A stretch of 31,671 nucleotides of DNA from positions 1 to 31,671 of the forward strand of contig CAJJNV010000023.1 in NCBI GenBank assembly GCA_905193225.1. The letters are read 5' to 3'. This document shows, piece after piece, positions 23,650 to 31,671 of this stretch (position 1 is its first letter; each line of letters opens with the position of its first letter). This DNA is from an uncultured Oscillospiraceae bacterium (GTDB taxonomy: Bacteria > Bacillota > Clostridia > Oscillospirales > Acutalibacteraceae). A program made the position numbers and the translations under genes. The notes beneath the pieces are model-generated. The model saw only the letters and a program-made list of their open reading frames with translations. It had not been told where the DNA came from and did no database searches.

Positions 23650-26600
23650 ATGCTTCAGCTGATACTCGGACGGGCAGGATTCGGAAAAACCGAGGCCATC
23701 CGCCGTCTCATCAAACAAACGGGACCCACCGCCAAGGCGCAGATACTTGTCGTTCCCGAGCAATTTTCTTTTGAAAGTGAAAAAGCCTTAATGGCCGTTG
23801 ACGGAAAGTGCAGTGACTTTGAGGTGCTTTCCTTTTCGCGACTTTGCGACCGGCTTTTCAAACTTTACGGCGGAATATGTTCAAAACGCATAGACGACGC
23901 GGGACGGGCGGTGTTTATGGCGTCGGCCGTAAGTCAGCTTTCAGACGAGCTGAAGGTTTATAAAAGAATATGCAAAAAGCCCGACTTCATCCGCGGAATG
24001 GTTGGAACGGTCAAGGAATTTAAAAACTGCTCGGTTTCGGCCGAGATGCTGAAAAAAGCCGAAGCTTCTCTTCCCGACGGTTCGCTCAAAAACCGTCTTT
24101 CGGAAATAACGCTGCTTTATGAAGGGTATTCCGCCCTTTTGTCGGCCGAGTACTCCGATCCTTTGGACGATGTGACAAAGGCCTGTGGGCTTATGGATGA
24201 GCACGGCTTTTTCGATGATAAAACAATCTTTTTCGACGCCTTCAAAGGCTTCACCGGCCGCCAGTTTGAAATCATAGAACGGGCCATCGGCTCGGCAAGA
24301 GATGTATATATTTCGCTGCCCTGCGACGATATGGAAAACACCGATCCCGACATTTTTTATTCGGTCAGGGAAACGGCCAGAACACTAAAACGCATCTGCC
24401 TTTCGAAGAATGCTGAATTTAAAGAGCCTATTGTCCTTACCGAGGACTGCCGCCACCTTCCCATTCTTAAAAAAATGGAAAGGGAGGTTTTCTCGGGCCA
24501 AGGCAGCGGTGCCGACAATTCTAGGGCTTCCACAGACAGTCAAAGCGGTGATTTAAGCGGTGCACAAACCGACCTGCAAAATCAAGGACAAAGCATTGAT
24601 CCAATTGACAATCGACCGGACGGACAAAGCAACAAACAAACCGCCATACAGCAAATCAGCATCTGGGATAATGTGCAAGCAGACGGACAAATCGGAGAAA
24701 GCAATTCTCCCGACAGCGAGGACGATTTAGACACGGAAAAAAGCCGCGTTACAGAGGGCGGGTTTGACGGAGAAATAACCGTTTTTGAAGCCGACACAAA
24801 ATATGACGAAGTAGATTTTGCCGCTTCTCAGATTTCAAAGCTGGTCAGAGAAGAAGGTTATCGCTTTCGGGAAATCTCGGTTATTGCCCGAAAGGCCGAA
24901 GATTACGCTCCCCTTATCGAACAGCTTTTTACCCGTCGGGGCATTCCTTACTTTTTAGATGCAAGGAGACCGGTATCGGGCCAGCCTCTTATGATTGCAG
25001 CCTGCACGGCCTTCGACGTTATCCGCTCCTCCTTTTCAACCGAAAAGCTGCTCACACTTTTGAAAAGCGGCATCATAAGCATCGACGATACCGATCTGTT
25101 TGAACTTGAAAACTACTGCTTCATCTGGAAAATAGACCGAAACGATTGGAAAAACGATTTTGTAAAGAATCCGAGAGGCATGGAGGAAAAATTTTCGGAA
25201 GAGGACAAAGCCGCCCTCGAAAGACTTAACAATTTAAGAAAAAATATAACGGCACCTCTCCTCAAATTTGAAAAATCCCTCAAGGCCGCCGAAAATCTAA
25301 AACAATGCGCCGCCGCGCTTTTTGACTTTCTGTGTGACATAAATGCCGCCGAAAGCCTTAAAAGAATCGCACAAAGCTTTTCTCAAAGCGGTGACGAGCA
25401 AACGGCCGATCTTGTCGAAAGATCATGGGATATGCTTATCATGGCCCTCGACCGCATAGCTGTACTTAGCAGTGAGCAAAGCGGCGATGCCGATGATTTC
25501 TACAATCTCTTTTTAAATCTCGTTTCGCTTATGGATATGGGATCGGCTCCCAAGGGCATCGATCAGGTGTGTATCGGATCGGCTCCCCGTACACGTCCGG
25601 CCGAACCTCGTGCGGTTTTCGTGCTTGGAGCAGACGACGGTGTTTTCCCTGCTTCGTCGGTATCGGGCGGTCTTTTAAGCGATGCCGACCGCATAAAGCT
25701 GTGCCGCTGCAATCTTCCCATCAGCGACCATTCGACCAAAAGCCTGTGCGAGGAAGGATTCCTTTTTTATTCGGCGGTTTGCGCCTCTTCGGAAAGACTT
25801 TACATTTCATATTTCCTTTCGGGAGATGGTTTTCCGTCTTCTCAGGTCACCCGGATTGAATCACTTTCAGGGGTTAAAAAACTTTCAAAAGAAACTTTGA
25901 AAACATCCATAGATTGCGAGCATACCGCATTTGAAAAGCTGACGGCAAATTATCATTGCCCCACCGACGAAACAAATGCCCTTAATGCCTTTTTTAAGCA
26001 AAGCGGCAGTAAAAAATTCGAGACACTTAAAAACTTCAGAAAAATCAACGACACAAATCTTTCGCCTGCAACTGCAAAGGCACTCTTTTCCGACAATATA
26101 AGGGTTTCCCCCACCTCGGTAGAATCTTTCCACCGCTGCGGTTTTATGTACCTTTGTCGTGCGGGATTCAAGGCAAAATACTTAAAGCCGGTGGAGATAG
26201 ACAATCAGATACGCGGCACCCTTGTACATTTTGTATTTGAAAAGATGTTTTTAAAGCACGGTTCAAAGAAGCTTTCGCTTTTGTCGGACGAGCAGCTCAG
26301 AACCGAAATTCACGAGCTTGTTTTCGGCTTTGCGAAGGAAAGAATGGGTCAGGACGATATATCCGGAAGCTTTGAATATCAGCTTTTAAATACCGAGGAG
26401 CTGCTTTTTCTCATAATAAAACATATGGCCGAGGAAATGGCAGACGGAAAATTCGTCACCGCACGATGCGAGCTTCCCATCGGAAGAAATGAACAGGGAT
26501 CAATTCCCGCCTTCTCGGTAGCATTCGACCAAGGGCTCGTCAGTGTGACCGGCGTGGTCGATAGGGTGGACGTATACGAGCACGACCAAAAAACCTATTT

Positions 26601-27198
26601 CAGAGTCGTTGACTATAAAACCGGCACAAAGACCTTTAGTCCCGACGAGCTTCCCTACGGTCTTGGACTTCAGATGCTGATATATCTCTTTGCCATCGAA
26701 AAGTATTTAAAGCAGCTTGGCAAAAATCCCGTACCCTCGGGAGTGCTCTATATGCCGGCCAGAGATGTTTCGGCCGATGCTGCAAGCGGCGAGGATGAGC
26801 AAAGCATCCACAAAAAGCTAAGAATGAAGGGCATCGTTCTCAACGACGTCGACATAATCGACGCTATGGATCCCGCCCACGCAGGTAAATATATCCCGGT
26901 CAATTTTACCAATAGTGGAAATATACACGGCAACTCCCTTCCAAATATCGCCTATCCGCAATTTTTTGAAACTGCCGAGCACCATATAGAAAGCTTGCTT
27001 GAAAAAATGGGGCGAAAAATTATGGACGGCTGTTTCCCTGCCTCCCCACTCGATTCGGGAGGACAGAGCGGCTGTAAATACTGCGATTACACCTCGGTTT
27101 GCCCAAATTCCGGCACCGTCGTCCATCGCACGGTCAAAAAACTCAGCAAAGATCAACAGCTTGAAATTCTGAAAGGAGGGTCGTTTGATGAGCAATAA
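23650..27198 (+). CDS. addB: ATP-dependent helicase/deoxyribonuclease subunit AddB
   Basis: AddB pairs with AddA to resect double-strand breaks up to a Chi-type site for RecA loading. The 1182-residue product starts with a Walker A motif, GRAGFGKT (7-14). It has the nuclease centre near VVDYKTG (Asp988, Lys990). The four iron-sulfur cysteines are Cys830 in ESFHRCGFMYLC and Cys1142, Cys1145 and Cys1151 in CKYCDYTSVC, all in their family places. Residues about 283-372 are an unusual Gln/Ser/Asp-rich insert with repeated GQS-type steps. ATG 23650 is chosen (GGGGTGA 5 nt upstream), since translation upstream would cross the promoter. The stop overlaps the addA start by 11 nt. The call is firm. 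Confidence 0.95.
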   Translation: MLQLILGRAGFGKTEAIRRLIKQTGPTAKAQILVVPEQFSFESEKALMAVDGKCSDFEVLSFSRLCDRLFKLYGGICSKRIDDAGRAVFMASAVSQLSDELKVYKRICKKPDFIRGMVGTVKEFKNCSVSAEMLKKAEASLPDGSLKNRLSEITLLYEGYSALLSAEYSDPLDDVTKACGLMDEHGFFDDKTIFFDAFKGFTGRQFEIIERAIGSARDVYISLPCDDMENTDPDIFYSVRETARTLKRICLSKNAEFKEPIVLTEDCRHLPILKKMEREVFSGQGSGADNSRASTDSQSGDLSGAQTDLQNQGQSIDPIDNRPDGQSNKQTAIQQISIWDNVQADGQIGESNSPDSEDDLDTEKSRVTEGGFDGEITVFEADTKYDEVDFAASQISKLVREEGYRFREISVIARKAEDYAPLIEQLFTRRGIPYFLDARRPVSGQPLMIAACTAFDVIRSSFSTEKLLTLLKSGIISIDDTDLFELENYCFIWKIDRNDWKNDFVKNPRGMEEKFSEEDKAALERLNNLRKNITAPLLKFEKSLKAAENLKQCAAALFDFLCDINAAESLKRIAQSFSQSGDEQTADLVERSWDMLIMALDRIAVLSSEQSGDADDFYNLFLNLVSLMDMGSAPKGIDQVCIGSAPRTRPAEPRAVFVLGADDGVFPASSVSGGLLSDADRIKLCRCNLPISDHSTKSLCEEGFLFYSAVCASSERLYISYFLSGDGFPSSQVTRIESLSGVKKLSKETLKTSIDCEHTAFEKLTANYHCPTDETNALNAFFKQSGSKKFETLKNFRKINDTNLSPATAKALFSDNIRVSPTSVESFHRCGFMYLCRAGFKAKYLKPVEIDNQIRGTLVHFVFEKMFLKHGSKKLSLLSDEQLRTEIHELVFGFAKERMGQDDISGSFEYQLLNTEELLFLIIKHMAEEMADGKFVTARCELPIGRNEQGSIPAFSVAFDQGLVSVTGVVDRVDVYEHDQKTYFRVVDYKTGTKTFSPDELPYGLGLQMLIYLFAIEKYLKQLGKNPVPSGVLYMPARDVSADAASGEDEQSIHKKLRMKGIVLNDVDIIDAMDPAHAGKYIPVNFTNSGNIHGNSLPNIAYPQFFETAEHHIESLLEKMGRKIMDGCFPASPLDSGGQSGCKYCDYTSVCPNSGTVVHRTVKKLSKDQQLEILKGGSFDEQ

Positions 27199-30100
27199 AC
27201 CCGCACCCACAGCAAACCAGCAAAAGGCCATCGACGGATCGGGCTCGCTGCTCATATCGGCCGCCGCAGGATCGGGAAAAACAGCCACTCTGGTCAACCG
27301 GGTTATAAAAAAGCTTACCGATCCCGATGACATGTATGAAATAACCGATTTTCTGATAGTGACCTTCACTATTTCGGCCGCTGCGGAAATGCGTTCCCGT
27401 ATTTCTGCCGCCATAAGCAGCAAGCTTTCGGAGGACATCTCTCCAGCCCTTCGCCGCCACCTGAGAAAACAAACGATACTGCTTGCCAAGGCCAACATAT
27501 CCACCGTCCATTCATACTGCAAAAACCTTATTTCCGACAACTTCGACAGGCTGGATCTGCCCCCCGATTTTAAAATAATTTCCGAACCGAGAGCCGAGCT
27601 TTTTAAGCAGCAGGCCCTTACCGACACGGTGGAGCATTTTCTTGAAACCGACAAAAAACAATTCACCGATCTTATGAAGCTGTTATCCACCGATTCCCGC
27701 CTTACAAACATAAAATCGGCCATCAGCAGCCTTTACGACTGTATGAACTCCCTTCCCTTTCCCGAAGAATGGAAGCAGCGCTGCATAGAAATGTATAAGG
27801 ATTTTTCCGATCTTAAAAGTTCTCCCTGGGGAAAATATCTCATCGGAAAGCTTCTCGACCGCTGCAACAACGCCGTCGATTTGCTTGAATCGACAATCAA
27901 CGACATTTCACGGGATGAGGTGCTCGCATCCACCCGAGGAATCGACCTTTCCGACGGGCTTAACTGCGCGGTTTTGATGCTCAAATGCCTGCAGTCGGGC
28001 GATCTTGAAGGCTGCAGAAAATATGCCAAAAAAGAAAACGAAATAAGCTGGTCACACGGTCTTCCCAAAAAGGCGGTCTATGACTTTAACCTTAATGACA
28101 GATGCGGGCTTGCAAGGAATATGTATAATTCTTTTTTGAAAAAAACTCAGGATGTCCTTTGCTATACCGAGGAGCAGAGTAAAGCCACCGCGCAGCAGCT
28201 CACCCCGTTTATAGAGCTTTTGTTTTCGGCCGCCGATTATTTTGCCCGGCTTTTCACGGCTCAAAAGAGGGAAATAAACGCACTCGATTTTTCCGATCTC
28301 GAGCACCTTTCCCTAAAGCTTCTTGCAAAGCGGGAAAACAAAACCACCTATCCCACCGATTTTGCAAAATCTCTGTCGGAAGGATTCAAAGAGATTCTCG
28401 TGGACGAATATCAGGATACAAACGATCTTCAGGACGAGCTTTTCCGCATACTTTCGGACGATCGCAAAAAGCTTTTCTGCGTCGGCGATGTCAAACAAAG
28501 CATCTATGGTTTTCGTCTTTCCAACCCCAAAAACTTCATCAAAATGCTCGATCAATATCCCGATTTTGAACAGGGCGCAGAACATTCGAAAATCATTCTT
28601 TCGGAGAACTTCCGAAGCCGCAAAGGCATATGCGACCTTGTAAACTTCATTTTTAAAAGGATAATGTCCAAAAAAATCGGAGACATCGAATACAATGCCG
28701 ATCACGCCCTCAATTCCTCAGCCTCATTTCCCGAAAGAGATATGGCCGACACCGAGATCGACATCATCGATATATCCAAAGAGGATGAGCGCACCGTCAT
28801 TCAGGTGGAGGCCGACCGAATAGCCGAAATTATAGAGGATATGATGCAAAAGGAATGTATAACCGACGGTAAGACCCTTAAAAAGCCGGGCTACAACGAT
28901 TTTTGCATTTTGCTGCGCGCGACCAAAACATCCGCAAAGCCTCTGGCCGACCGCCTTTTCGAGCATGGCATTCCGGCGGTTTTTTCCCACGACGAAGCTT
29001 TTTTCGACATTCCCGAAGTATCAAAAATGATGGCGCTTTTAAAGGTCATCAGCAATCCGCTTGATGACGTAGCGCTGCTTTCGGCCATGATGAACCCTGT
29101 TTTCGGATTTTCGGCCGATCACATCGGTATAATCTGTTCACAAAAAAAGCGGCTGTCGATATACGCCGCACTTTGCAATGCTGCCGAAAGCGGCGACACA
29201 AAGGCATCGGATTTTCTCGCAAAGACAGCATTTTTAAGAAAATTTTCGGCCACCCACACCGCCCGGCAGCTCATTTCCGAGATATACGAAAAAACCGGCC
29301 TGCCCGAGGTCTATCTCACGGACGAGGACGGTGAAAGAAAGGCAAAAAATCTCAAGAGGCTGCTTGAAGTGGCAACGGAATGTGCCGACGGCGGATATGA
29401 GACGGTTTACGAGTTTCTCCGCTTTGCCGAAAGGGTAAAAAAAGGAGAAATAAAATTGGCAGGCACTTCCGACACCTCAGCCGGCGGGGTCAAAATAATG
29501 ACCGTCCACCATTCAAAGGGTCTTCAGTTTCCGGTGGTATTTATGGCGGGACTTACATCCGGTCCACCGATCGACACCGCAGCCTTCAAATTCGATCAGG
29601 AATACGGTGTAGGCCTTAAAATTTACGATTCCAAAACCCGCACAAAAACCGTTACCCCTATGTTTGAAGCCGTTCGTCAGGCCAAAAAGCAAAGCGACAT
29701 TTCCGAAATGCTGAGGATATATTATGTGGCCGCCACCCGCCCCAAGGACAACCTGTTTATAATATCGGCCAAGGAAGGAGCGGAAAAAAATCTTTCATCC
29801 GCTGCGTCCCGCCTTTCTCCCGACTATTTTTCCAAAGGCGAAGCACTTGACCCTGTACTTGTGGAGGACGCCAAAAATTTCGGTGAGCTTATAAACTATT
29901 GTGCCCTGCTTCATCCGTCGGGGAAGAAACTCAGAGCCATCGCCGATGCAAACATAATTTCAGACAGTAAAGATGATGAAAACACCGAGATAAAATACAT
30001 TCCGTCCGATCAAATTAAAAGAAGCGAAGAAAAGGAAATTTCAGAGCAGATTCCGGATGAAAGCTTTGACCAAACAAAGCTTGACGAAATAAAAAAGCAG

Positions 30101-30739
30101 CTTGATTTTGAGTATAAATACAGTGCCCTTTCAAAGCTTGCAGCAAAGGTTTCGGTCTCGGCATTGACCCATAAAAGTCCTTCAAACAGCGGCTGCGCTC
30201 TGCGGCCGGCCTTTCTTAAAAACGAGCGCCTGAATGTGGCCGAAAAGGGCACGGCCATGCACGAATTTATGCAATACGCCGATTATCTTTCGGCCGAGCA
30301 CGACCTGGAAAACGAAATTTCTCTGCTAAAAGAACAGCAGTTCATTTCCCCTGCCGCGGCCGATTCTTTAAACCGCGAAAAACTCGGCGATTTCTTCTCT
30401 GGTGAGCTTTTCAGCAGAATGAAGTCCTGCGAAAAGGTACTCAGAGAGCAGCGCTTTATAATTGAAGTGCCTGCAATCACCCTCGATCCATCCCTTCCCG
30501 ACACTGCGGCGAACGAGCCTATCGCCGTTCAGGGTATTGCCGACTGCATTTTCATTGAAAACGGCGGTGCGGTAATAGTCGATTACAAAACCGATCGAGT
30601 GGAAAATGAGCAGGCCCTCATCGACCGATATTCCGCCCAGCTAAACCTTTACGCAAAGGCCTTTGAAAAGATTCTGAATATGTCCGTAAAGCAAAAGATC
30701 ATATATTCATTTCATCTTTCAAAAGCCATAACCCTTTAG
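27188..30739 (+). CDS. addA: ATP-dependent helicase/nuclease subunit AddA
   Basis: AddA is the 3'-5' UvrD-type helicase and second nuclease of the AddAB complex. The 1183-residue product has Walker A AAAGSGKTATLV (25-36), Walker B VDEYQDT (405-411), GDVKQSIYGFR, a motif in TVHHSKGLQFPVVF, motif VI YYVAATRPKDNL, and the C-terminal nuclease site VDYKTDR (from Val1131; Asp1132 and Lys1134). Length is normal (about 1200). The ATG at 27188 has AGGAGG 8-9 nt upstream, inside the end of addB, so translation is coupled. No strong terminator in plus orientation follows directly; the hairpin at 30985-31020 may serve. Confidence 0.96.
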   Translation: MSNKPAPTANQQKAIDGSGSLLISAAAGSGKTATLVNRVIKKLTDPDDMYEITDFLIVTFTISAAAEMRSRISAAISSKLSEDISPALRRHLRKQTILLAKANISTVHSYCKNLISDNFDRLDLPPDFKIISEPRAELFKQQALTDTVEHFLETDKKQFTDLMKLLSTDSRLTNIKSAISSLYDCMNSLPFPEEWKQRCIEMYKDFSDLKSSPWGKYLIGKLLDRCNNAVDLLESTINDISRDEVLASTRGIDLSDGLNCAVLMLKCLQSGDLEGCRKYAKKENEISWSHGLPKKAVYDFNLNDRCGLARNMYNSFLKKTQDVLCYTEEQSKATAQQLTPFIELLFSAADYFARLFTAQKREINALDFSDLEHLSLKLLAKRENKTTYPTDFAKSLSEGFKEILVDEYQDTNDLQDELFRILSDDRKKLFCVGDVKQSIYGFRLSNPKNFIKMLDQYPDFEQGAEHSKIILSENFRSRKGICDLVNFIFKRIMSKKIGDIEYNADHALNSSASFPERDMADTEIDIIDISKEDERTVIQVEADRIAEIIEDMMQKECITDGKTLKKPGYNDFCILLRATKTSAKPLADRLFEHGIPAVFSHDEAFFDIPEVSKMMALLKVISNPLDDVALLSAMMNPVFGFSADHIGIICSQKKRLSIYAALCNAAESGDTKASDFLAKTAFLRKFSATHTARQLISEIYEKTGLPEVYLTDEDGERKAKNLKRLLEVATECADGGYETVYEFLRFAERVKKGEIKLAGTSDTSAGGVKIMTVHHSKGLQFPVVFMAGLTSGPPIDTAAFKFDQEYGVGLKIYDSKTRTKTVTPMFEAVRQAKKQSDISEMLRIYYVAATRPKDNLFIISAKEGAEKNLSSAASRLSPDYFSKGEALDPVLVEDAKNFGELINYCALLHPSGKKLRAIADANIISDSKDDENTEIKYIPSDQIKRSEEKEISEQIPDESFDQTKLDEIKKQLDFEYKYSALSKLAAKVSVSALTHKSPSNSGCALRPAFLKNERLNVAEKGTAMHEFMQYADYLSAEHDLENEISLLKEQQFISPAAADSLNREKLGDFFSGELFSRMKSCEKVLREQRFIIEVPAITLDPSLPDTAANEPIAVQGIADCIFIENGGAVIVDYKTDRVENEQALIDRYSAQLNLYAKAFEKILNMSVKQKIIYSFHLSKAITL

Positions 30740-30984
30740 TTCCTTCTTAGCTTTTGCTGCTTTTGCTCGGTTTAAAGGTCGTCACATCCTTGTCCTGCTT
30801 CTGCTGCTTATTTTTCTGCGCGGGGAAGCGTGAAATCGCTTATAAGGCTTTACGCTGCTGAGTGATGAACGCGATGACGCACGGGGAAAGGGGCAAGCGA
30901 AGCCGCAGGTTGTTCGACCGTTGCAAACCGCATTCCCGTTCAACGTAGTTTACCTTTACTCTATCAACATAATAATAAAAAAGC
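30740..30984. other. Non-coding spacer, possible decayed gene end
   Basis: About 245 nt without a convincing gene. On the minus strand a 30-codon frame (30839-30747) with no start codon reads SRFPAQKNKQQKQDKDVTTF and then a Ser/Lys tail, like the charged end of a protein. An imperfect hairpin (AGCGTGAAA near 30827, TTTACGCT near 30849) lies beside it. Confidence 0.35.
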
Positions 30985-31020
30985 AGGGATGCCGCAACGC
31001 ATAAGCGTTGCGGCATCCCT
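30985..31020 (-). terminator. Rho-independent terminator of the dockerin gene
   Basis: A perfect 16-bp stem with a 4-nt loop; on the minus strand it is followed after two bases by TTTTTTATTATTATT. On the plus strand only TTTA follows, so it may also stop addA transcripts less efficiently. It lies 37 nt after the stop of the leftward gene. Confidence 0.9.
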
Positions 31021-31057
31021 TTAGCATAGCTTCAAGGTCTGATTTTTGACCTTAAAA

Positions 31058-31671
31058 TTATTTGTTGTAAGGGAAAGAGGTGATCTTTCCGGTAGCATAC
31101 TGGAGAATGAGCAGTGCGTCAACAGCGGTGACCTTGCCGTCGCCGTTAACATCTGCAATCTTAGCCTGCCATTCGCTGAACTCTCTTGTCTTAACAACAA
31201 ACTGGAGAACCATAAGAGCGTCGCTTGTGGTTACACCGTCGGTCTCGTCAACATTTCCGAGATTGTCAAACAGCTTGACAAGCTCCTCAGCTTCGGTAAG
31301 ACGGGCTATGTTGGTAACGCGATCCTTGCCGATTTGGTCAAGGGCGTTGAAGGCGTGGCGGGCGGCCTTAACGGCGTTGCGCGCGTCGTCGGTGACAGGA
31401 TAGGTGAGACTGTCAAGGCCGTTTATAAGGTCGATAACATTCGCAACATCCTCCGCTCTCTTGTCGTTGGCAGCAATGGCGGCCTTTGCATCCTCAAGAA
31501 CCTTGATGTTGGTAATCTTGCCGACATCCTTCTCGTCAACGGCGGCAACCTTTGCCTCGGCGGCGGCAACTGCGTTGCGGTTGGCCTCGGTTACGGGGTC
31601 GGCGATGGTGCCGATAGCGGCAATAGCGGCAATGGCCTCGTTAACCTTAACCATTCTTGCGTCGTAGGCGG
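31058..31671 (-). CDS. Dockerin-containing exported protein, C-terminal part
   Basis: The frame is open through the window edge at 31671, so the N-terminus is missing. The first part holds two helical modules of the pattern I-x2-L-(12)-V-x2-A-x8-VTNI-x2-L-x2-A (for example NAVKAARHAFNALDQIGKDR then VTNIARLTEAE). The last 65 residues are a type I dockerin with two calcium-loop repeats. The second, DVNGDGKVTAVDALLILQYATG, is canonical; the first, NVDETDGVTTSDALMVLQFVV, has Asn and Thr at loop positions 1 and 5. Dockerins bind cohesins on scaffold proteins, so this protein probably joins a cell-surface or cellulosome-like complex. Any catalytic domain would lie outside the window. The ATG at 31654 is internal, not a start. 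Confidence 0.88.
   Translation of the reverse strand, partial: AYDARMVKVNEAIAAIAAIGTIADPVTEANRNAVAAAEAKVAAVDEKDVGKITNIKVLEDAKAAIAANDKRAEDVANVIDLINGLDSLTYPVTDDARNAVKAARHAFNALDQIGKDRVTNIARLTEAEELVKLFDNLGNVDETDGVTTSDALMVLQFVVKTREFSEWQAKIADVNGDGKVTAVDALLILQYATGKITSFPYNK

Noticed and set aside
30900..30955. GTTCGACC near 30915, similar to a tRNA T-loop
   Set aside because: No acceptor stem, anticodon arm or CCA-compatible fold could be built around it.

Overview
The window is a chromosomal segment of an anaerobic Gram-positive bacterium of the class Clostridia, most likely the Ruminococcaceae/Oscillospiraceae side. The reasons are AddAB instead of RecBCD, a Rex redox repressor, strong AGGAGG-type ribosome sites, sigma-A promoters with 16-17 nt spacers, a dockerin protein and a C-terminally membrane-anchored surface protein. 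Almost all of it is ordinary core genome; no phage, insertion sequence, CRISPR array, rRNA or tRNA was seen.

Layout. 1-330 is the end of ychF. 528-1859 is glutamate dehydrogenase with its own promoter and terminator. A leftward block then runs (in transcription order) pgk, tpiA, gpmI, a VanY-type carboxypeptidase, secD, secF; it starts at a promoter near 9842-9870, has a second promoter before secD, and ends at a terminator at 2177-2210. The pgk leader (about 140 nt) folds into a nested, possibly pseudoknotted RNA. Rightward from 9905 come an unrecognised 262-residue protein and a membrane-anchored G5/M23 peptidase, closed by a terminator at 12202-12244. Next is acn, icd, rex, an orphan propeller-like protein and murC, with a terminator at 19105-19140. 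The murC product carries an extra C-terminal winged-helix-like domain resembling DUF4364. Leftward again are a 999-residue InlB-repeat surface protein and an aldose-1-epimerase-like enzyme (DUF4432). Divergent from the latter is the addB-addA repair operon. The window closes with the C-terminal part of a leftward dockerin protein.

How the genes fit together. Aconitase and isocitrate dehydrogenase give the oxidative branch that makes 2-oxoglutarate, which GdhA aminates to glutamate. Rex, sitting directly behind icd, senses the NADH/NAD+ ratio; a Rex-like palindrome lies just upstream of the glycolytic promoter. MurC, the VanY-type enzyme and the M23 peptidase act on peptidoglycan. SecDF assists export of proteins such as the two surface proteins.

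The most unusual observations are the MurC-DUF4364 fusion, the structured pgk leader, a heptamer repeated at the same distance before acn, icd and rex, a small basic reading frame overlapping the secD start, and a strongly enlarged SecF extracellular domain. All functions are read from sequence patterns by eye; no database search was run.
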